Positions 7,895-14,040 of a DNA stretch of 25,888 nucleotides are shown here, piece by piece. Under the pieces are notes generated by a model. The model worked only from the letters and a program-made list of their open reading frames with translations, had not been told where the DNA came from and made no database searches. The DNA is from an uncultured Lachnospiraceae bacterium. Its GTDB lineage: Bacteria > Bacillota > Clostridia > Lachnospirales > Lachnospiraceae. The position numbers were made by a program, and so were the translations under genes. The number at the start of each line of letters is the position of its first letter. Position 1 is the first letter of the stretch. The stretch lies in the NCBI GenBank assembly GCA_905233835.1, contig CAJOGB010000005.1, positions 1 to 25,888 of the forward strand, given 5' to 3'.

Positions 7895-9045
7895 GTGAAG
7901 AAGTAATTACATACATTCCGGACATCTACGAGAAATACCATTGCCTGGCGGATAAGTGTCCCACCAGTTGTTGCAAGGGTTGGGTCCTTCCTGTGGATGA
8001 CGAAACCTATGAACGGTATCAGAATTTGCCGGGTCTTTACGGTCGCCACGTAAGAAGTCATGTGGCAAAGCATCCAAAGAATCCGGATATGAAAATCATA
8101 AAGCGCCTGATGGGCAGATGTCCCTTTTGGAACTGCGATAAAACCTGTCAGTTTCAGGCAAACGGCACACCGGAGTTAATGCCCCTTGTTTGTCGAACTT
8201 ACCCAAGAGAAACGGTGGAGTTTTATAAGGAAGCACGGATGACCTTCGTGCTTTCCTGTCCGGCCATTGCAAAGTTATTTATAAAACATCCGGGACGACT
8301 GACCTTTCATAAGGCGGATGTGCCGACGGAAGTTTTTTGGAAAATCGAAAACGAAGATGAGAAGATGTTTGCCTTCCTTAAAAAAGAAGAGGAAAAACTT
8401 CTTGATTTCTTTTGGAACGAGAAAGAAGATATGGCATCCCTTTGGCAGGCCATGTATGCCTATGTTTATGGGAAACATGACTTGATTATCCGAGATAAGC
8501 TTTCCGAAACGGAGGACATAGAGCTTACCCTTGATAAAAAGAACCAGGGAGTCTATGCGCTTTTAAATCGACCTACTTACAGTTTCTTTAAAATCGAAAC
8601 CATCGATCATATGGTGCTTGACTGCATAAACTACGGAGCGCTGTCCGTGCGGGAACCCAAGTTCTATCATTTGATAAAAGGGTATTTGGATATCTTCGGA
8701 AAACAGTATTTGGACAGCGTGGATGATTATTTTGACAAGGAACTTCGGAAAATGCTACGGGAATGCCCGGATGCATATCTTAGGTATCAGTCTTATTTTT
8801 CATGGTGTATGAATGAACTGTTTTTCTTGGCTTACGAGAATTACAATATCATTCGCCAGTTTTTGTACTGTGTGCTCTATACCCAGCTTTACATGATTTT
8901 CGATTTGGTGGATTATATGGAAAAGGGAAAGGACAGATCACCGGAGCGCTTGGCGGAAGTATTGTATATCTGCGAACAGGGAATCCAGCACAATCCTTCA
9001 TTAAAGCATAATTTAATGGAAGTCATCCGTAGAGAGTTTCTATAA
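7891..9045 (+). CDS. fliB: Flagellin lysine-N-methylase family protein (FliB-like)
   Basis: A 384-residue protein resembling FliB, which methylates lysines of flagellin. The N-terminus has the cysteine-rich cluster CLADKCPTSCCKGW (Cys 18, 23, 27, 28). A second cysteine block follows, GRCPFWNCDKTC, ending with LVCRTYPRE near residues 97-105. Together these form the family's CxxCxxCC-type metal-binding region. The remainder is helical and rich in aromatic residues. No flagellar genes lie in the window, so the flagellin link is by family only. It overlaps the HAD gene by ATGA and ends an operon begun by the LysR regulator. No classical terminator is seen in the AT-rich sequence just after its stop. 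Confidence 0.82.
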   Translation: MSEEVITYIPDIYEKYHCLADKCPTSCCKGWVLPVDDETYERYQNLPGLYGRHVRSHVAKHPKNPDMKIIKRLMGRCPFWNCDKTCQFQANGTPELMPLVCRTYPRETVEFYKEARMTFVLSCPAIAKLFIKHPGRLTFHKADVPTEVFWKIENEDEKMFAFLKKEEEKLLDFFWNEKEDMASLWQAMYAYVYGKHDLIIRDKLSETEDIELTLDKKNQGVYALLNRPTYSFFKIETIDHMVLDCINYGALSVREPKFYHLIKGYLDIFGKQYLDSVDDYFDKELRKMLRECPDAYLRYQSYFSWCMNELFFLAYENYNIIRQFLYCVLYTQLYMIFDLVDYMEKGKDRSPERLAEVLYICEQGIQHNPSLKHNLMEVIRREFL

Positions 9046-9153
9046 AAAAATCTCAAATATTTTTTTAATAGTTAATATTGCTAAATACAAATGTGAACAA
9101 TTTGTGAAAAACGACGAAAGGGCTCTGTGTGTCCTTTTATTTTGACCACTTTT

Positions 9154-9214
9154 GTGGTATTATAACCAAGTAACTGCGGGAAATCTTCTAAAATGAGGTG
9201 AGTCGCAGTTTTTT
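9154..9214 (+). promoter_or_regulatory. Extended -10 promoter followed by an early terminator-like hairpin (carD leader)
   Basis: An extended -10 TGTGGTATTAT (TATTAT 9158-9163) is followed within about 10 bases by the stem AACTGCG/CGCAGTT (9172-9178 with 9204-9210) and six T residues. The layout fits an attenuator or a ~45-nt RNA. A second hairpin AGTATAG/CTATACT (about 9224-9256) lies before the CarD start. Confidence 0.45.
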
Positions 9215-9286
9215 GTCCCCTTAGTATAGTTTTTTACCAAAGCTTTTAGCTATACTTGTTGTTCGTTTAGAAAGATGGTGAAATTT

Positions 9287-9826
9287 ATGAGCGATTACCA
9301 GGTTGGTGATTATTTAATGCATGAAGGAAGCGGTGTTTGCCAGGTGGCGGACATTTCGGAAAAGGCTCTTCAGGGAAAAGGATCCGAAAAGATGTATTAT
9401 TCATTGGAGCCTGTTTTTCAGAAAGGTGCCCAGGTGCTTACTCCTGTGGCTTCCAAACTTCGAATCCGTGATGTAAAGAGTCAGGAGGAAATGCAGAACT
9501 TATTGGACCGTGTATTGGAACTTCCTGTGATTCCCGAGCAGAATATTCGTACTCTTGGTGATATTTTTAAGGAAAAGATTTCCGAATTCGATCCGGTGCC
9601 GTTGGCTACCGTAGTAAAAACCGTATACTTAAGAGAGCAGATGCGTATGGCATCCGGGAAAAAGGCCATGTCATCCGATGAAAAGGTGATGGCTACCGCA
9701 GGACGAAAGCTTTTTGAAGAAATGGCTTTTGCTCTTGGAAAAGATATGGAAACGGTTCGTGATTTATTCTTCGCGAATTTAAAATCCGAAAAGGATATTT
9801 GTATTAAGACAATGAAAATCCAGTAA
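9287..9826 (+). CDS. CarD family transcriptional regulator
   Basis: A 179-residue CarD/CdnL/TRCF-type RNA polymerase-binding protein. The start at 9287 (MSDYQVGDYLMHEG) fits the family N-terminus, with GGTG about 7 bases upstream; an in-frame ATG at 9275 adds four residues. The Tudor-like polymerase-interaction domain is at about residues 3-60 (VGDYLMHEGSGVCQV, YYSLEPVF). The remaining ~115 residues form the helical DNA-binding-type domain. In known members this protein binds the polymerase beta subunit and adjusts open-complex stability. It has an unusually structured leader (hairpins between 9172 and 9256) and its own terminator, so it appears to be monocistronic and possibly attenuated. 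Confidence 0.88.
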   Translation: MSDYQVGDYLMHEGSGVCQVADISEKALQGKGSEKMYYSLEPVFQKGAQVLTPVASKLRIRDVKSQEEMQNLLDRVLELPVIPEQNIRTLGDIFKEKISEFDPVPLATVVKTVYLREQMRMASGKKAMSSDEKVMATAGRKLFEEMAFALGKDMETVRDLFFANLKSEKDICIKTMKIQ

Positions 9827-9828
9827 TG

Positions 9829-9859
9829 AAAACGGGCTTTATAAAAAGTCCGTTTTTTT
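9829..9859 (+). terminator. Rho-independent terminator of carD
   Basis: ACGGGCTTT (9832-9840) pairs with AAAGTCCGT (9845-9853) around an ATAA loop, followed by a run of T residues. Confidence 0.85.
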
Positions 9860-9860
9860 A

Positions 9861-9882
9861 TTTTGCCCACTTTTGGTATAAT
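9861..9882 (+). promoter_or_regulatory. Extended -10 promoter of the PAP2 gene
   Basis: TTTTGGTATAAT with TATAAT at 9877-9882 and an upstream TGG. The preceding TATTTTGCCCACTTTTGG is nearly identical to TATTTTGACCACTTTTGTGG in front of the carD promoter. Its position inside an in-frame extension from the ATG at 9863 argues for the start codon at 9917. Confidence 0.6.
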
Positions 9883-9916
9883 AAATATAAGAAAAGATTT
9901 CCCAAGGAAAGGCACT

Positions 9917-10414
9917 ATGAACGAGAAACGATTTCAAAAAGTAACGGAGATTATCCGGAAAAGAAAACTCCTGGTTATGGCCATCAATTTATTGGATAAA
10001 TTGATTACCGCCATTACATTTATGTGTTACCCTTTGCTTTTGGCATATTTGTTTGTAAACAAATCTGATTTGCTTCTTTCCGCGGTATTGGTACCGGGAG
10101 TGTCTTTTGCGGTGGTAACCGTATTTCGCAGATTGTACAACAGTAAACGACCCTATGAAGTGTATGACTTTGAACCTGTGATTCAAAAAAATACGTTGGG
10201 CAAGAGTTTTCCAAGTCGTCATGTATTTTCTATTTTTGTAATTGGAATGACATTTTTACAGGTTCAGACGGATCTTGGAATTTGGTTTATGTTTTTAGGT
10301 GTTTTACTTGCCATGATTCGTGTCTTCGGAGGTGTACATTTTATTAAGGATGTAACGGTGGGAGCTGTGGCAGGAATTGTTTTTGGGTGCATCGGATTTT
10401 ACGTGATTTTTTAG
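9917..10414 (+). CDS. PAP2 family phosphatase (membrane lipid phosphatase)
   Basis: A 165-residue integral membrane protein from the ATG at 9917, preceded by AAGGAAAGG; an in-frame ATG at 9863 lies upstream of the promoter -10 and is rejected. All three signature blocks of the type-2 phosphatidic acid phosphatase superfamily are present: RRLYNSKRP (KxxxxxxRP type), FPSRH (PSGH type, with catalytic His), and RVFGGVHFIKD (SRxxxxxHxxxD type). Four or five TM segments are visible. Likely substrates are phosphatidate, phosphatidylglycerophosphate or undecaprenyl diphosphate, which sequence alone cannot separate. It is co-transcribed with a small membrane protein 9 bases downstream. Confidence 0.88.
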   Translation: MNEKRFQKVTEIIRKRKLLVMAINLLDKLITAITFMCYPLLLAYLFVNKSDLLLSAVLVPGVSFAVVTVFRRLYNSKRPYEVYDFEPVIQKNTLGKSFPSRHVFSIFVIGMTFLQVQTDLGIWFMFLGVLLAMIRVFGGVHFIKDVTVGAVAGIVFGCIGFYVIF

Positions 10415-10423
10415 AGGTTTGGG

Positions 10424-10681
10424 ATGAAAAAAGCATTTAAAAAAGTGATGGAATTATTATTGTCCTTGGGAGGAACTCTTTTTGGACTGTATCTTTGCGG
10501 ATACTGGTTGTTGTTCGCTCCTCTCCGAAATTTGTATGTGGGATATACCACCCACACCATTACCTGGGGACTTTTATTAAACAGTTTTATTCGGGTTTTC
10601 TTCTGCGCCACGGTGTTTGGTGCCATTTGGTGTATCTTCGATATTTTGGCGGGATTTTTTAGAGAGGACGAGGAACTTTAA
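10424..10681 (+). CDS. Small membrane protein, function unknown
   Basis: An 85-residue protein with a Lys-rich N-terminus and two hydrophobic segments, at about residues 10-33 and 47-75. A short loop between them contains YVGYTTHTITWG. The C-terminus is acidic (REDEEL) and probably cytoplasmic. It begins 9 bases after the PAP2 gene with an AGAGGT-type ribosome site and so belongs to that transcript. I do not recognise a family. Codon use and the good RBS support it as a real gene. Confidence 0.65.
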   Translation: MKKAFKKVMELLLSLGGTLFGLYLCGYWLLFAPLRNLYVGYTTHTITWGLLLNSFIRVFFCATVFGAIWCIFDILAGFFREDEEL

Positions 10682-10684
10682 GAT

Positions 10685-10713
10685 TTGATTCTTTTTCCAT
10701 TATTCTTTATAAT
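10685..10713 (+). promoter_or_regulatory. Sigma-A promoter of mecA
   Basis: TTGATT (10685-10690), a 17-base spacer, and a perfect TATAAT (10708-10713). The start codon is 53 bases downstream. Confidence 0.75.
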
Positions 10714-10765
10714 ATTGGAAAACTATCCGATATGGATAATATAAAAACAGAAAGAAGGTGAGTCC

Positions 10766-11491
10766 ATGAAATTTACAAAGTTAGATGAAAATTCCATTCG
10801 ATGCGTTATCTCCAAAGACGAGATGGTAGCCTATGGTGTACAGTTGGATGATTTGATGGACGACCGTGAAAAAGCGGAGGGATTCCTTCGTTATATATTA
10901 CAGGAAGCCAAAGAAGAAGTGGATTTCCACACCACAGGGGAAGCGCTAAACGTTCAGCTTTCCATTATGCCGGACGGAGATATTTCTCTGATGATCAGTG
11001 ACGATCAAAACTCCGCGATCAAAGCCATGCTTTCACAGTTTAAGGATAAATTAAAAGACTTTTCCGAGATGATCATTCAGGAACGTCAAAAAGCAGATTC
11101 CGTTCATAAGGGCGGACTTGCCACTGCGAAACCTTACAAGCCGGTTTCCTTTGATGAGGAGCAGGCAAAGGAAGTTTTGGAAAAAGCTTCCGAAAACGAT
11201 CCGTTGGAAATGACCTTTTGGGCAGTCTTTTTTGATTTGGATGATGCCATTCGTATGGCAAAGACCCTTGTACATTTAGGAGAGATTTCTTCTACGTTAT
11301 ATAAATTTAACGATGAGTATTATCTTTCATTAAACTTCATTCAGACGAAGAAAGAAATTGCCAGAAATGTATTTGCGGTAGCGGAATATTCCGTTCAAAT
11401 GTTCCACGATGAGGGATTGGGCGGCAGATTAAAAGAGCATGGAACCTGCATGATTAAAGATACGGCGATTTCCGATTTGGCTCAGTTATAA
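10766..11491 (+). CDS. mecA: Adaptor protein MecA
   Basis: A 241-residue adaptor that delivers substrates to the ClpC-ClpP protease in Firmicutes. The N-terminal substrate-binding domain is at about residues 1-95 (MKFTKLDENSIRCVISKDEM). A Lys/Pro-containing linker follows at about 105-135. The C-terminal ClpC-binding domain runs from about 150 to 240 and includes FDDLDDAIRMA-like and LGEISSTLYKFNDEYYL blocks typical of MecA. GAAGGTGAG lies upstream of the ATG. It has its own promoter and a strong terminator, so it is monocistronic. In other Firmicutes targets include ComK and Spx; the targets here are unknown. Confidence 0.9.
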   Translation: MKFTKLDENSIRCVISKDEMVAYGVQLDDLMDDREKAEGFLRYILQEAKEEVDFHTTGEALNVQLSIMPDGDISLMISDDQNSAIKAMLSQFKDKLKDFSEMIIQERQKADSVHKGGLATAKPYKPVSFDEEQAKEVLEKASENDPLEMTFWAVFFDLDDAIRMAKTLVHLGEISSTLYKFNDEYYLSLNFIQTKKEIARNVFAVAEYSVQMFHDEGLGGRLKEHGTCMIKDTAISDLAQL

Positions 11492-11501
11492 AACGACTTT
11501 T

Positions 11502-11529
11502 AAGAGACGGTTTTTGCCGTCTCTTTTTT
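11502..11529 (+). terminator. Rho-independent terminator of mecA
   Basis: AAGAGACGG (11502-11510) pairs with CCGTCTCTT (11517-11525) around a short TTTTTG loop, followed by a T run. Confidence 0.9.
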
Positions 11530-11540
11530 ATTGACCAAAT

Positions 11541-11569
11541 TTGACGAAACGTTGAAAAATGGGTAAACT
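11541..11569 (+). promoter_or_regulatory. Promoter of the zinc-ribbon membrane protein gene
   Basis: TTGACG (11541-11546), a 17-base spacer, and TAAACT (11564-11569). A second TTGACC at 11531 lies just upstream. Confidence 0.6.
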
Positions 11570-11613
11570 ATACCACGTTAAAACTCAAAGAATGAGGGAG
11601 GAGTAATTGCATT

Positions 11614-13785
11614 ATGAATTGCCCGAATTGCGGAAAACTAATTGAGGGAGATCATATCAAATTCTGCCCGTCCTGTGGTTGTAATTTGCAGATTGAAACT
11701 GTGGAAAATCCATACGGAAACGGATTTGCGACACAGACCCCTTACAATACACCGAATGCACCGGAAAAGAAGAGTAAGACCCCGCTTATCATCGCTATTG
11801 TAGCCATTGTTTTGGTGGTTGCTTTGATAGCATCTCTTATGATGTCGGGACTGCTTTTTGGTCTTATGAAAGGCTTTGGCGGACAAAAGACGTCCAAAAC
11901 CATCTTTTATCAGAGCAAGGGCGACATCCATATGATTTCGGATGTTACCGCAAAGAAGGATAAGCTTAACGATATTGAGTTTTCGGAGTGCTCCGATGAT
12001 GATAATTGTTTGATCGGTGTGGATAAGAGCCAAAAGTATTTTTATTATTACAGTGAGTTTGATTACGACAAATATGAGGGAACCGCATGCGTGATTCCTA
12101 TTTCTCAGATTTCCGATAAGACCGACAAGGTGAAAAAAGCTACCGTGGAAATCTCCGACGATGTTTCTTCTTTCCAGATTGTGGACGGAGGAAAAGCGGT
12201 TTATATCGTTGACGAAGATGAACTATACTATTTCGACGGAAAGAAATCCTATGAAATCGACGATGACGTGGATTGGATGACTGTCTATGACGATGTGGTC
12301 ATGTTTGAAAAATATGACGACGATACCTATGATTTGTACTATGCAAAGCTTACTTCCAATCCGAAAGCGGAAGAAGTGGATGATGATATTGAATTTGTGA
12401 CCAGCTACAATCCAAACTTCTTGGTTTATTCCAAGGATGAAGACGACGGTCTCTACGATCTTTACGTGGGAACTGCCGAAAAAGGCTGTGAAAAGTTTGC
12501 AAAAGACAGTGTCATCTTTGATTTCGATGCGGATAAAAAGGTGATTTGGTACGGCGAAAGCAATGATGCCGAAATCACATTTAACGATTTCTTTGAAAAT
12601 GATTTGATGGGTCCGGAAGATGTAAAAATGGCTCCGAACTTGAAAGAAATTGATGTGGATGAACTCCTGGGAGATAATGACTTCGATGACGATGAGTTGG
12701 CGGAAATCGTAGAGATGTTGGTGGAGTGGTATCCGGAAGACGAAAAGCTTTTGGATGAAACCGGAAAGCATTACTACAATGTGGACAGCGGTTATGATGA
12801 CGACGATAACTACGTTTACTATTATTACTGCAAAGAAGATAAGAAGTGGTACTCTATTAATTCCGATGACTATTACAAAGCAACCCATGCACAGGAAACC
12901 TATGAGGACTTCATAAAGGAGTGGGAAGATAAAAAGGATGAGGCCTTATCCTCTAACTTCTATACCTTAAAATGCTATAAGAACGGTGAAGAAAAGGAAG
13001 TTGCCGATAACGTATCCTATGCATCCGTTCAGAATGATGTTTGCTATTATTCTCATATTTCCGACGGGGATGATTTTGAAAAAATCAGTTTGAAGAAGAT
13101 TTATCAGTCCTATTTGGAAGGGGATTATTACGCACTTACGGATGCCGGAAATTATATGGACTTCTTCGGAATCAGCTATTCTATTTCCGGAGCCAAAGGT
13201 CAAACTTTAGATACAGACTTTGATTTGGATAAGTTTTCCGGTATTTTTATTACAAAGGATAATAAACATGCTTATGTAACCGTAAACGATGACGATGAAT
13301 CCTTGGGTTATCGTATCATTGAATATGTAAATAAGGGCGGAAGCTTTGAAATCTCCGAAAAGAAAATGGCGAAAAACGGCGCTTATTTAGGAGAGGCAGA
13401 CGGGAAGATTTATTACCTTGATAATTATGATGAAGAGAATTATGTAGGCGATTTGTACGTTCGTGCCGGCGGCGAGAGCAAACTTGTTTCCAAAAAGGTA
13501 AGTTCCGAAGCTTCTTTGTATGCCTTTGGTGACGAGGCCTACGGCTTCTCCGATTATGAGGACTATTATAAAGCGGACTTCTACCGATTCAAAGACGGAG
13601 AAAGAAATAAGGTGGAATCCGACGTGGCGGCATACGGCGTATATGCTCTGGGTGAGAAGATGTTTGTCTTCTATAAAGGCAACGATCTTTACTATACCGA
13701 CGGAGAAAGCGAGCCGGTAAAACTTGCCAAGAAAGTGGATTATCTTGAAACGGTGTCCTCTGCTTCTGCAGTCAGCGCTTGGTAA
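11614..13785 (+). CDS. Zinc-ribbon, single-TM protein with Asp/Tyr-rich extracytoplasmic domain
   Basis: A 723-residue protein. A zinc ribbon occupies the N-terminus (Cys 3, 6, 18, 21; CPNC and CPSC). A short linker and Lys-rich stretch lead into one TM helix at about residues 57-80. The following ~640 residues are probably extracytoplasmic and extremely rich in Asp, Glu and Tyr. They contain many short beta-type repeats of the form DxYDLYY, YYFDG and IYYLDNYDEE, suggesting a beta-propeller-like fold as in DUF5050-type proteins. A mostly helical, acidic insert lies near residues 310-440. GGGAGGAG precedes the ATG. The gene is monocistronic, with its own promoter and terminator. Function unknown. 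An envelope sensor or cation-binding surface protein is a guess from topology and charge. Confidence 0.72.
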   Translation: MNCPNCGKLIEGDHIKFCPSCGCNLQIETVENPYGNGFATQTPYNTPNAPEKKSKTPLIIAIVAIVLVVALIASLMMSGLLFGLMKGFGGQKTSKTIFYQSKGDIHMISDVTAKKDKLNDIEFSECSDDDNCLIGVDKSQKYFYYYSEFDYDKYEGTACVIPISQISDKTDKVKKATVEISDDVSSFQIVDGGKAVYIVDEDELYYFDGKKSYEIDDDVDWMTVYDDVVMFEKYDDDTYDLYYAKLTSNPKAEEVDDDIEFVTSYNPNFLVYSKDEDDGLYDLYVGTAEKGCEKFAKDSVIFDFDADKKVIWYGESNDAEITFNDFFENDLMGPEDVKMAPNLKEIDVDELLGDNDFDDDELAEIVEMLVEWYPEDEKLLDETGKHYYNVDSGYDDDDNYVYYYYCKEDKKWYSINSDDYYKATHAQETYEDFIKEWEDKKDEALSSNFYTLKCYKNGEEKEVADNVSYASVQNDVCYYSHISDGDDFEKISLKKIYQSYLEGDYYALTDAGNYMDFFGISYSISGAKGQTLDTDFDLDKFSGIFITKDNKHAYVTVNDDDESLGYRIIEYVNKGGSFEISEKKMAKNGAYLGEADGKIYYLDNYDEENYVGDLYVRAGGESKLVSKKVSSEASLYAFGDEAYGFSDYEDYYKADFYRFKDGERNKVESDVAAYGVYALGEKMFVFYKGNDLYYTDGESEPVKLAKKVDYLETVSSASAVSAW

Positions 13786-13814
13786 AGATTGAAACAGAAT
13801 AAAACAGTGATTTT

Positions 13815-13842
13815 AGGCGGTTCCTATCAGTATCCGCCTTTT
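13815..13842 (+). terminator. Rho-independent terminator
   Basis: AGGCGG (13815-13820) pairs with CCGCCT (13834-13839) around a 13-base loop that can add a further pair or two, followed by a T run. It ends the zinc-ribbon gene. Confidence 0.8.
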
Positions 13843-13898
13843 TTGTTTTTGTGGCTTTTTGCCACAGGTGGTGTATTAGAAGACATGAATCGATTTCG

Positions 13899-13959
13899 TG
13901 TGCAAAATGCACAATTTTCAAGGTTTTTTATATACAAACTTCGTTTTTTTTGATAGAAT
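13899..13959 (+). promoter_or_regulatory. Promoter region of the Fe-S flavoprotein with a possible operator
   Basis: An extended -10 TGATAGAAT (TAGAAT 13954-13959) with poor -35. Forty bases upstream is the inverted repeat TGTGCAAAATGCACA (13899-13913), a possible regulator site. The same TTTGATAGAATAA promoter core occurs before the diguanylate cyclase gene on the other strand. A CCCTATAGGG palindrome lies in the leader near 13977. Confidence 0.5.
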
Positions 13960-14040
13960 AAGAGCAGTGTGAAAACCCTATAGGGGGGATTTTGTAATTC
14001 TGCAAAAGAAAAGTATATATAATATTTAGGAGGAAAACTC

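Noticed and set aside
9863..9916. Upstream ATG for the PAP2 gene
   Set aside because: It would place the promoter -10 inside the coding region; AAGGAAAGG before 9917 fits better.
12223..12888. A 221-codon hydrophobic open frame on the minus strand
   Set aside because: It is the antisense of the Asp/Tyr-rich stretch of the zinc-ribbon protein; GAT/GAC read backwards gives Ile/Val codons. No RBS and no family resemblance.
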